Below, in pieces: positions 1 through 6,780 of a DNA stretch of 23,308 nt (position 1 is the first letter of the stretch; each line of letters starts with the position of its first letter). The stretch comes from CAYSCX01 sp964429575 (GTDB lineage: Bacteria; Desulfobacterota; Binatia; Binatales; Binataceae): NCBI GenBank assembly GCA_964429575.1, contig CAYSCX010000035.1, forward strand, positions 1 through 23,308, given 5' to 3'. A program made the translations under genes and the position numbers. A model generated the notes under the pieces. That model was not told where the DNA came from, ran no database searches, and worked only from the letters and a program-made list of their open reading frames with translations.

Positions 1-27
1 CTTTTGACGTTTGGTCAGCGTCGCCAT
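1..27 (-). CDS. lexA: LexA repressor, N-terminal fragment cut by window edge
   Basis: Read on the minus strand from an ATG at 27, the only visible codons give MATLTKRQK and then leave the window. LexA proteins typically begin with a few residues followed by LTKRQ and the first helix of the winged-helix DNA-binding domain, so the match is suggestive although very short. A perfect AGGAGG lies at 37-42, nine bases upstream of the ATG, which supports a real start here. LexA is the autoproteolytic repressor of the SOS response. It would be transcribed divergently from the ferredoxin gene. I could not identify a convincing SOS box. With nine residues the call cannot be firm; another gene starting with the same residues is possible. 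Confidence 0.55.
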
Positions 28-68
28 GCTCCAACGCCTCCTGCGCGATACGCGTACATGTTGGCGAA

Positions 69-97
69 ATAATAGCGAAGTCGCAAGCAGCCGCCAA
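69..97 (-). promoter_or_regulatory. Candidate sigma-70 promoter for the lexA-like gene
   Basis: On the minus strand TTGGCG (97-92, four of six consensus bases) is followed after 17 bases by TATTAT (74-69, five of six). Transcription would start near position 62, about 20 bases before the AGGAGG ribosome binding site of the lexA-like reading frame. Spacing and position are ideal, but this rests on pattern only. Confidence 0.4.
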
Positions 98-215
98 CTA
101 TCGGTTGTTTCAACGGAATTCTCACTAAGGTGAATCATTCCGCGCGGGTCCGCGGACGGTTTACGCCTAGCCGCGCGAGTTTCGGCGGATGACGCGGTCA
201 CGTATCCTGAGCCCA

Positions 216-250
216 GCAGGCTGTTGAAAAAGTCATTTTCAACAGCCTGC
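216..250. repeat. Perfect 15-bp inverted repeat (hairpin)
   Basis: GCAGGCTGTTGAAAA at 216-230 and its exact reverse complement at 236-250 surround a five-base loop, AGTCA. The arm resembles terminal sequences often seen at the ends of insertion sequences and in interspersed palindromes in many bacterial genomes (family impression, not searched). It lies far from any visible stop codon and lacks a following T-run, so I do not call it a terminator. Confidence 0.75.
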
Positions 251-335
251 TCCCTCTCTCGCTTCTCCCCCAGAGGGCGAGAAGATTAGGAAGGCAGCCA
301 GATCCTCCGCCCATGGCTCGGGACAAGGTTTTCAC

Positions 336-394
336 GCAGGGTGTTAAGAATGCCGATGTCATTGTGGAACTCGACGCTTTTCTCAACACCCTGC
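336..394. repeat. Imperfect inverted repeat related to the 216-250 hairpin
   Basis: GCAGGGTGTTAAGAA (336-350) and TTCTCAACACCCTGC (380-394) are inverted copies with one mismatch and a 29-base spacer. Both arms are variants of the 15-mer at 216-230, so the spacer holds four related copies in alternating orientation. The right arm ends 16 bases before the ferredoxin start codon. It is probably the remnant of a small mobile element or palindromic repeat family. Confidence 0.6.
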
Positions 395-410
395 TAGAGC
401 ACGCAGCTAG

Positions 411-779
411 ATGGCGAAAATAAGAGTGATCTTCGAGAGCGGCGAGCCCGAACGCGTGATCGAATTCGATCCGGCGAAGGCGCCGTTTCACCACGATGGG
501 CAGCCCGGCTCGATTCTCGACGTGCTGCTCGGCCACGGAATCCATTTGGAGCATGCATGCGGAGGCAACTGCGCGTGCACGACCTGCCACGTGATCGTGA
601 AGCAGGGTTTCGACAAACTTTCCGAGGCGAGCGAGCAGGAGGAAGACCTGCTCGACAAGGCGCCCGGCCTGACGCCCACGTCACGGCTCGGATGCCAGGC
701 GGTGATCGAAGATTCCGACACGGAGATCGTCGTGGTGGTGCCGCGGTTTACGATCAACCAGGCGAGCGAGTCGGCGTAG
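411..779 (+). CDS. fdx: ISC-type [2Fe-2S] ferredoxin
   Basis: The 122-residue protein has the adrenodoxin/ISC ferredoxin pattern: Cys50, Cys56 and Cys59 within HACGGNCACTTCH, and the fourth ligand Cys95 in RLGCQ. An extra Cys54 sits at the position of the free cysteine seen in Escherichia coli Fdx. Length and the acidic middle segment (EASEQEEDLLDKA) fit the family. Such ferredoxins give electrons to iron-sulphur cluster assembly or to cytochrome P450s. Here no isc genes are adjacent; instead a reductase starts five bases downstream, so the two likely form an electron-transfer pair in the cytoplasm. The chosen ATG begins directly with the first beta strand, though no strong ribosome binding site precedes it. 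Confidence 0.93.
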   Translation: MAKIRVIFESGEPERVIEFDPAKAPFHHDGQPGSILDVLLGHGIHLEHACGGNCACTTCHVIVKQGFDKLSEASEQEEDLLDKAPGLTPTSRLGCQAVIEDSDTEIVVVVPRFTINQASESA

Positions 780-784
780 CAGCG

Positions 785-1504
785 ATGAGTTCAAGCGCAG
801 GAGGGCGGCCGATATCTCGCGCGCACGTGGTCAGGATTCATGATCACGCTTTAGATACTCGATCTCTGTTTCTCATGCCCGACGCAGGCACGCGGCTGCG
901 CTTCGTCCCGGGCCAGTTCATTTCAATTTCGATCACACTTGCCGATGAAACCCGCACGCGGCCGTATTCGATCGCGTCGAGTCCGGATGACGACGGGCCG
1001 TTCGAGGTTTGCTTCAACCGCGTCGCGGGCGGACGCGGAGTTGCATGGCTGTTCGATCGGAAGGTGGGCGACGAACTTGCGTACACGGGTCCGTTCGGGG
1101 CATTCACACTCGACCGCGCGCTCGCGCGCGAGGCTGTCTTCATCGCGGAGGGCACCGCAATTGCGCCGATACGCCCGATGCTCCGGCGCGCCGTCGCGAG
1201 CGGCGGAGCTCCGAAGTTGAGCCTGCTATACGGCGCGGCCGACGATGCGCATCTGCTCTATCGCGATGAGCTTGAAATGGCCGCCGCAGGCGCGAACGGG
1301 TTTTCGCTCCATACGTTGATTGCACCGTCAGCGCAGCTCTACGATCGGCTGCACGCAGAAGTTGAGCGCCGCTGGGTCGCCGCTGACACGGATCGCAATC
1401 GCGACTTTTACATCTGTGGTGTGGGCAAGGACGTGCTGCGCATCCGCGATCTGCTGCGAGGCTCAGGCTACGAGCGGCGCGCAGTTCACTACGAGCAGTG
1501 GTAG
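785..1504 (+). CDS. Ferredoxin--NADP(+) reductase-like flavoprotein
   Basis: The 239-residue protein has the two-domain FNR layout. The FAD-binding barrel (about 10-110) carries RPYS at 59-62 (the RxYS flavin motif). The NAD(P)-binding domain (about 113-239) carries EGTAIAPIRPM at 122-132 and ICG at 210-212, with a C-terminal aromatic ending in EQW. The usual second Gly of the GTGIAP loop is Ala (GTAIAP). The frame is open upstream to 557, but that stretch lies inside the ferredoxin gene in another frame, so I place the start at the ATG at 785, five bases after the ferredoxin stop. It probably reduces that ferredoxin with NADPH or NADH; which nucleotide is not readable from sequence. It converges on the hydrolase gene, with only three bases between the two stop codons. 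Confidence 0.88.
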   Translation: MSSSAGGRPISRAHVVRIHDHALDTRSLFLMPDAGTRLRFVPGQFISISITLADETRTRPYSIASSPDDDGPFEVCFNRVAGGRGVAWLFDRKVGDELAYTGPFGAFTLDRALAREAVFIAEGTAIAPIRPMLRRAVASGGAPKLSLLYGAADDAHLLYRDELEMAAAGANGFSLHTLIAPSAQLYDRLHAEVERRWVAADTDRNRDFYICGVGKDVLRIRDLLRGSGYERRAVHYEQW

Positions 1505-1507
1505 GCG

Positions 1508-2440
1508 CTAGGCAATGAACGCGCGCCCCAGCGCCTCGCACGCCTCGGCCATCGCGCGTTTGCCCGCCGACAGCATGTCACCCATCGTGAAAAACCCGTG
1601 GATCATGCCGTCGTATCGCGTGACGGTTACCGGCACTCCGGCCTCGCGGAGCTTGCGTCCATACGCCTCGCCTTCGTCGCGCAATGGATCGAACTCCGCG
1701 GTGATGACCAGTGCGGGCGGCAGACCGCGCAAGTCTGATGCGTATGCTGGCGATGCGTGCGGATTCTTCTTGTCGGCTTCGCTGCGCACGTAGTGATTCC
1801 AGAAGTAAACCACCGCGCCGTGAGTGAGAAAGTAATCGAGAAACGTCTTGTGCGAGTAAGTGTCGAGAGCGCCATCGGTGGCGGGATAGACGAGCAACTG
1901 GAGGCTAACCTGCGGAGTCTTACGATCGCGCGCGATCAGCGATACAACTGCCGCGAGATTTCCACCCGCGCTGTCGCCGCCGACCGCAAGGCGCCGTGCG
2001 TCCGCATTGAGTGACGCCGCATTCTCCGACATCCACTCGGTCGCCGCGTAGCAATCTTCGACCGCCGCCGGGAACTTGTGCTCGGGAGCGAGCCGGTAAT
2101 CGACCGAGACGGTCACGCAGCGAGCACCGTTGGTAAGCGACCTACAAGCGGCATCGTGGCTCTCCAGGTCACCGAGCACCCAACCACCGCCGTGGTAGTA
2201 CATCAGAACGGGGAACGGGCCGTTGCCCGACGGCGTGTAAATCCGTACCGGAATCTCACCCGCGGGTCCGGGAATCTTGCGATTCTCCACGTTGGCTACT
2301 GGCTCGTGCGCTCCGCTGGTCGCGGCAAACATCTCGGAGGTCACGCGCCGCGCCTCGGCTGGCGAAAGCGTTTCTAGCTGAGGCATTCCGGACTTCGCCA
2401 TCTGTTCAATCATTGCCTTGACTTGGGGATCGAGCGGCAT
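1508..2440 (-). CDS. Alpha/beta hydrolase, hormone-sensitive lipase family (Aes-like esterase)
   Basis: The 310-residue protein has the family hallmarks in order: oxyanion motif HGGGW at 83-87, nucleophile Ser157 in GDSAGGN, Asp251 in EFDPLRDEG and His281 in MIHGF. Together these give a complete Ser-Asp-His triad. It lacks a signal peptide and is probably a cytoplasmic esterase of short or medium acyl esters; the substrate is unknown. The open frame extends to 2536, but the ATG at 2440 is preceded by a good Shine-Dalgarno (CGGAGG, 6 bases upstream) and begins with the typical MPLDPQ start, so I chose it. It is the last gene of the long leftward run, 92 bases after the AlkZ-related gene, and may have its own promoter. 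Confidence 0.9.
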   Translation of the reverse strand: MPLDPQVKAMIEQMAKSGMPQLETLSPAEARRVTSEMFAATSGAHEPVANVENRKIPGPAGEIPVRIYTPSGNGPFPVLMYYHGGGWVLGDLESHDAACRSLTNGARCVTVSVDYRLAPEHKFPAAVEDCYAATEWMSENAASLNADARRLAVGGDSAGGNLAAVVSLIARDRKTPQVSLQLLVYPATDGALDTYSHKTFLDYFLTHGAVVYFWNHYVRSEADKKNPHASPAYASDLRGLPPALVITAEFDPLRDEGEAYGRKLREAGVPVTVTRYDGMIHGFFTMGDMLSAGKRAMAEACEALGRAFIA

Positions 2441-2532
2441 GAAGTCCTCCGTGTGCGTGCGGCGCGCGGGCCGACGATGCGGACCGCGACTAAAGTCGTG
2501 CGACCCAGTTGTAGGACGAATCCGTTCCACCC

Positions 2533-3438
2533 TCAAGCGGCGGTGGTGAGCACGGATGCGTACTGCGCGAGCACAGCGAAGGTTCCAGCGGCCCCGTCGA
2601 GCTTGACGCCGCGGCGGATCAATCCCTCGCGTTCGAGCCTTCGCGCGGTGGATTCCATTAGGGCAGGCTCCATGCCTAGCAGGCGTGCGACCGCGCGTTC
2701 ATTGCGGTAGGCGGCAACCTGGAAATAGCGCCGTACGATCGCATAGGCAGCGTCGCGACGCGGTATTGAGCGCGCCGCGCGCAGCGCATCGGGCCATCGG
2801 TGCTCCAGCGTGTCCCACACATAGGTGAACGGCTCATAGCGCTCCTCGACCTTGAGCGCAAGGAACTTCTCCTGCAGCTCCTTCATCGCGCGGTCAAACG
2901 CCGGGCGCTCGCGCGGGCGCGAGCAACCGGCCGAAAGCTTGAGCGCCTTGGTCTCGCTAGCACCGCGCTTGGTGAGGGCGTCCATGACGAGCTTCGCGCA
3001 GTGAGAAAGTCCGCCGTGTCGATAGAGCGCGCGGTAACCGCCCGGCTTGAGCCGCAGTTTGAGGAAGGCGCCGAGCAAGTTGAGCGCGATGAAACTCGGA
3101 CGTCCGCCGATGACCTTGCCGTAATACACGAGGCGGCGGGTGGGTAGCGTGTCTTTGAGCCGCCAAGTCATTCCGATCGCGTAGTCGTGCTGGATGTGCT
3201 CGGGTTGTTGCGGTTCGCGCTCGCCCGAGATCGCCTCGCGAAGACACGGAAGTCCGAGTCCTGCGGTAAACGCGGTGCAGAAGCCGGTTGCGTTGATGAA
3301 CTCGAGAGCGCTTTTCTCGCCGGTGACGCGACGGCTGCGCGTGCGCCGGAAGCGCAAATCGCGATGGCGCTCGAGAACGTCGAGCAAGCCCCTCGAAGCA
3401 TCGCCGACGCAAGTCAGTTCTGCACGCGATCGACGCAT
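2533..3438 (-). CDS. AlkZ/YcaQ-related winged-helix protein
   Basis: This is a 301-residue protein. The central part has WRLKD (92-96), YYGKVIGGRPSFIAL (105-119) and a C-terminal winged-helix-like segment (about 245-285, NERAVARLLG to EGLIRRGV). This layout recalls the HTH_42 proteins annotated as AlkZ-related, a group named after the YcaQ/AlkZ crosslink-repair DNA glycosylase. I do not see the QxQ or QxD catalytic signature of true AlkZ, so glycosylase activity is not supported. DNA or nucleic-acid binding is an inference from the fold impression. The frame is open to 3711, but upstream codons lie inside the UbiB-like gene. The first plausible start is the ATG at 3438, which overlaps that gene's stop by 25 bases. 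The first 40 residues are very basic, so a slightly later start cannot be excluded. Confidence 0.65.
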   Translation of the reverse strand: MRRSRAELTCVGDASRGLLDVLERHRDLRFRRTRSRRVTGEKSALEFINATGFCTAFTAGLGLPCLREAISGEREPQQPEHIQHDYAIGMTWRLKDTLPTRRLVYYGKVIGGRPSFIALNLLGAFLKLRLKPGGYRALYRHGGLSHCAKLVMDALTKRGASETKALKLSAGCSRPRERPAFDRAMKELQEKFLALKVEERYEPFTYVWDTLEHRWPDALRAARSIPRRDAAYAIVRRYFQVAAYRNERAVARLLGMEPALMESTARRLEREGLIRRGVKLDGAAGTFAVLAQYASVLTTAA

Positions 3439-4736
3439 TGGCTGAAGATGGTGCGATAGTTGTCCTTGACGGCAAGCCTGCTCACGATTCCTTCCAGCCC
3501 CACCAATGCGCGCAGCAGGAAGACCGCGTGGGCGGGAGAATTGTAGAGCTTGTGCGCGAGCGCGATTTCGCCGACCTCGGACGCCTTGGCGACAGTATCG
3601 TATTCCCCGGGGTCGTACTCGCGATCCGCGAACATCGGCTCGAACAGAAGGTGGATGATCTTGACCATCGGGCGCGCATCCTGGTCGGCGGTGAGAAAGC
3701 CCAGCCCGCACATTCCGCGCGCGATCAACTTGTCATCACACTCGACGATTCCGCGCGCGACCATGAGATTGGCCTTTCGAATCGAGTCCGGAAAACGGCG
3801 AATCGAGCCGAAGTCGAGAATGCCGAGGCGCGGGTGAAACGTCACGACGTAATTGCCCGGGTGGAAGTCGGTGTGGAGCACGCCGAACTCGACGATCTGG
3901 CGCCACACGATGGTCTCGCATTTGCGCGCGACCCAGCGCCGGAGTTCGAGATCCACTTCGGGATGCATCACATCGGCAAGCGGATACCCATCGACGTAGG
4001 TCATGGTGAGGACGCGTCGCGAGCTTAGCTCCTTCACCACGCGCGGGATCACGATCTCATCGTCGTCGGCGAACAGCCGCGCGAACTCCTCCATGTTGCG
4101 CGCCTCGCCCACGTAGTCGAGTTCCTCGCGCAGGCGCTCCTCGAGTTCGCGGTAGATCGCGGCGGTGTCGATCTTCTGGCGCATCACGTCGCGCGCGATT
4201 CCCTGAACCGTGCGGAGCAGCAGCTTCAGATTGCCAAGGTCCTGCTCGACGGTTCCCTCGACGCCCGGGTATTGCACCTTGACGGCAACTTCTCCGCCCG
4301 ACTTGAGCCGCGCGCGATGCACCTGTCCCAATGACGCTGCGGCGAACGCAGTGCGTTCAAAACTCGCGTAGAGCTGCTCGGGACGCTTGCCAATCTCCTT
4401 TCGAACCTGTTCCGAGATGGCCGCGTAGCTCATCGGCGGAACGCCCGACTGCGTCACCTTGAGAACGTCGAGCGCTTCGGGCGGCAAAAGGTCGTGGCGC
4501 ATGGAGAGCATCTGGATGAGCTTCATGAATGCGCCGCGCAGATGCGTGGAGCTTTCTACGACGCGCTCGGCGTTGCGGATGTGGGTCTCGAGCAGCTCGC
4601 GGGCGCGGTCGGATGCGTTGAGGAACGGACGGCGCAGGACGGTCCACAGGTAGCTGCTGCCCACCTGCGAGGCGAGCTCGCTCATCCTGTATGCGCGGCG
4701 CGCGCGTCCGCGGGTGAGGGGTTCGCGCCGTGGCAT
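3414..4736 (-). CDS. ABC1/UbiB/COQ8-family atypical kinase-like protein
   Basis: The 440-residue protein shows the protein-kinase-like ABC1 core: alanine-rich nucleotide loop AAASLGQVHRA (132-142), Lys153 in AVKVQYPG, a Glu/Asp helix around 198-212 (ELEERLREELDY), catalytic loop HTDFHPGN (288-295) and DFG (308-310). The N-terminal family signature KxGQ is altered to KLIQ at 72-75 (Gly to Ile). Family members act as ATPases in quinone biosynthesis or lipid homeostasis; no ubiquinone genes are near, so I assign no pathway. There is no obvious C-terminal membrane anchor. The ATG at 4736 shares its A with the LarB stop codon (TGATG), indicating translational coupling. The longer open frame to 5087 is the LarB gene read out of frame. 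Confidence 0.88.
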   Translation of the reverse strand: MPRREPLTRGRARRAYRMSELASQVGSSYLWTVLRRPFLNASDRARELLETHIRNAERVVESSTHLRGAFMKLIQMLSMRHDLLPPEALDVLKVTQSGVPPMSYAAISEQVRKEIGKRPEQLYASFERTAFAAASLGQVHRARLKSGGEVAVKVQYPGVEGTVEQDLGNLKLLLRTVQGIARDVMRQKIDTAAIYRELEERLREELDYVGEARNMEEFARLFADDDEIVIPRVVKELSSRRVLTMTYVDGYPLADVMHPEVDLELRRWVARKCETIVWRQIVEFGVLHTDFHPGNYVVTFHPRLGILDFGSIRRFPDSIRKANLMVARGIVECDDKLIARGMCGLGFLTADQDARPMVKIIHLLFEPMFADREYDPGEYDTVAKASEVGEIALAHKLYNSPAHAVFLLRALVGLEGIVSRLAVKDNYRTIFSQCVDRVQN

Positions 4737-5506
4737 CAGCGGCCGCCGCGTTCGAGCCCGACGCGATTGATCAACGTCGCAGCGAACGCCGCTCCAAAAC
4801 CATTGTCGATGTTGACCACCGTGATGCCGCTCGCGCAGCTGTTGAGCATCCCGAACAGCGCCGCAAGTCCGCCGAGCGCCGTACCGTAGCCGACGCTGGT
4901 CGGCACCGCGATGACCGGCTTGTCGAGCAGCCCCGCGACAACCGACGGGAGAGCGCCCTCCATTCCCGCAACGACGATGAGGACGCTCGCGCCGCGAATC
5001 GCGCCCAGGTTCGACGTCAGCCGGTGAAGCCCGGCGACGCCAACGTCGTAGAGCCGCGCGACGCGGTTGCCGAACAATTCGGCGCACAACGCGGCCTCCT
5101 CGGCGACCGGCATGTCGGAGGTGCCCGCGGTGATGACCATCACGACGCCGTGACCCAACGGCCGCGGCTTTTTGGTGACAATCGCGCCGAGCTGAGCGTC
5201 GGGGTGGTACCGTAGCTGAGGGAGCCTGCGCCTGAGGTCACGCGCCTTCGCAGGCGCGAGCCGAGTCACGACCAGGTTTGAGCCGCCGGCGATTATGCGC
5301 CGTCCGATCGCAACGATCTGCGCCGCGCTCTTGCCCTCGCCGAACACGACCTCGGGGATGCCGCGGCGGAGCGTGCGGTGTCGATCGATCTTGGCAAAGC
5401 CGAGATCCTCGAACGGCAGATCGCGGAGCGCGGCAATCGCGTGCGCGGGCGTGATGCGCCCGGCGGCGACGCGCTCAAGTATTTCGCGGATACGCTCTTC
5501 GGTCAT
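4736..5506 (-). CDS. larB: LarB, nickel-pincer nucleotide cofactor biosynthesis (P2CMN synthase)
   Basis: The 256-residue protein matches LarB along its length: a PurE-like domain with AGTSD (127-131), AGMEGALPSV (180-189), PTSVGYG (202-208) and a Cys224 in LNSCASG that fits the catalytic cysteine. LarB carboxylates the pyridinium ring of nicotinic acid adenine dinucleotide and cleaves off AMP. This is the first step towards the nickel-pincer cofactor of lactate racemase and related LarA enzymes. The later enzymes LarC and LarE, and any LarA, are not in this window. The start ATG overlaps the stop of the CNNM gene upstream by four bases (ATGA). It is followed without gap by the UbiB-like gene. 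Confidence 0.93.
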   Translation of the reverse strand: MTEERIREILERVAAGRITPAHAIAALRDLPFEDLGFAKIDRHRTLRRGIPEVVFGEGKSAAQIVAIGRRIIAGGSNLVVTRLAPAKARDLRRRLPQLRYHPDAQLGAIVTKKPRPLGHGVVMVITAGTSDMPVAEEAALCAELFGNRVARLYDVGVAGLHRLTSNLGAIRGASVLIVVAGMEGALPSVVAGLLDKPVIAVPTSVGYGTALGGLAALFGMLNSCASGITVVNIDNGFGAAFAATLINRVGLERGGR

Positions 5507-6780
5507 CGATGGCCGGCCGGCTCGGTCGCAAGCGGCTGCGCGAGATTCACCAAGACCTCGCGCACCGCGCGCGCATCGCTTCGCACCACGGTAATGGTCG
5601 CGTCGCCGGCCTGGATCTGCTCGCCCGGCTTCGGGATGTGCCCGAGCCGCTCGACCACGAGTCCGCCGATGGTAGCATACTCATCACCCTCGGGGAGTTT
5701 CAGCCGATAGCGTTCATTGAGTTCGGTGATCGGCGCGCGGCCCGCGACCGACAGCGAGTGCGAATTGATCACGCGCGCGAGCTGCTCCTGCGCGTCGTGC
5801 TCATCGGCGATGTCGCCGACGATCTCCTCGAGCAAATCCTCGATGGTCAGGATTCCCGATGCACCGCCGTACTCATCGACGACCACCGCGAGGTTCTCGC
5901 CGGTGCGTTGGAACGTGAACAGCGCCTCGTCGAGCGGCATCGACTCGGGGAAATAACTCACAGGTCTCATAACCTCGGCCACCGGGCGGCCCAGGTCGGG
6001 CGCCTCGAGCAGGTCGAACACATGGATGACGCCGATGATGTCGGTGATGCGGCGGCGGAAGACCGGCATGCGGCTGTGACCTTCGCGTCGTAGCGCAGCG
6101 ATAGCGGCGTCCAGGCTGCTGCCCTCCGGCAACCCGTCCACCTGCATCAGCGGCACCATGGCTTTGCGCGCCTCGGCGCGCGAGAAGCGAAAAATCCGGG
6201 AGATCATCTCGCGTTCGACCGGCAGTATCGCGTCCTGATCCTGTGCCGAGCCGCGCCGGTGAAGGAGCATCACGAGATCTTCGCGGCTCAGGAACACGCT
6301 CTGCGCCCCGGCCGGTACTCCTGCCAGGCGGCGGAGTGCGCGGCTCAACACGGTTTCGGCGGCGAGCAGCGGGGCCGAAATGAGAGCCAGAAAGCGGAGC
6401 GTCGGGCCGGCGAATCGCGCAACGCCGAGTGGGTTTCGAAGCGCGAACAGCTTCGGAACCGCCTCGCCAAACAAGAGCGTCACGGGAGCAAGGATGAATG
6501 GCGCAAGATAGCTCCAGTTGGGACTGATGCCATACAGCGCCGACGTAAGCATCACCGCAGCGAGGACCGTCGCGAGATTGTTGCCGGTGAGCGTCAACGC
6601 GAGCAGGCGGTCGCGATCGGCGAGCATGCGGTCGAGCATCCGCGCATGCTTCTCGCCGCGCTCGCTCAAGGCGCGTACCTTGAGTTGGTCGGCGGAGACG
6701 AGCGCGATTTCGCTTGCCGCGAAGAACGCCTGCACAACGATGCACGCAGCGATGGCGGCTGCCAGGGTTACTGCGTCCAT
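5503..6780 (-). CDS. CNNM/CorC (hemolysin C-like) membrane protein, copy 1
   Basis: The 425-residue protein has the CNNM architecture. An N-terminal DUF21 membrane domain (about 1-165; ASEIALVSADQLK follows the first helix, more hydrophobic segments to about 150) is followed by a tandem CBS pair with EYGGASGILTIEDLLEEIVGD near its end, and a C-terminal CorC_HlyC domain. Bacterial relatives are Mg2+/Co2+ efflux or Mg2+ homeostasis proteins; the old haemolysin name is historical. It is one of two adjacent, divergent paralogues. Its ATG lies 13 bases inside the end of the preceding copy, and its stop overlaps larB by four bases. The large plus-strand frames over this region are shadows of GC-rich coding sequence. 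Confidence 0.92.
   Translation of the reverse strand: MDAVTLAAAIAACIVVQAFFAASEIALVSADQLKVRALSERGEKHARMLDRMLADRDRLLALTLTGNNLATVLAAVMLTSALYGISPNWSYLAPFILAPVTLLFGEAVPKLFALRNPLGVARFAGPTLRFLALISAPLLAAETVLSRALRRLAGVPAGAQSVFLSREDLVMLLHRRGSAQDQDAILPVEREMISRIFRFSRAEARKAMVPLMQVDGLPEGSSLDAAIAALRREGHSRMPVFRRRITDIIGVIHVFDLLEAPDLGRPVAEVMRPVSYFPESMPLDEALFTFQRTGENLAVVVDEYGGASGILTIEDLLEEIVGDIADEHDAQEQLARVINSHSLSVAGRAPITELNERYRLKLPEGDEYATIGGLVVERLGHIPKPGEQIQAGDATITVVRSDARAVREVLVNLAQPLATEPAGHR

Larger units (their letters stand above)
28..410. other. Intergenic spacer between lexA-like gene and ferredoxin, rich in inverted repeats
   Basis: This 383-base stretch has no credible gene; the short minus-strand frames crossing it run into the ferredoxin gene as shadows. 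It holds the lexA-like promoter and Shine-Dalgarno at its left end, then a perfect 15-base inverted repeat at 216-250, a purine/pyrimidine-biased patch around 251-285 and a second inverted repeat at 336-394. I saw no clear promoter for the ferredoxin gene, nor a strong Shine-Dalgarno before it. Confidence 0.6.

Noticed and set aside
50..66. GTACATGTT near the lexA-like promoter as an SOS box
   Set aside because: It does not fit the operator patterns I know (CTG-N10-CAG, GAAC-N4-GTTC, GTTC-N7-GTTC), so it is not reported as a site.
216..250. Rho-independent terminator at the perfect hairpin
   Set aside because: No gene ends nearby on either strand and no T-run follows the stem; it fits a mobile-element palindrome better.
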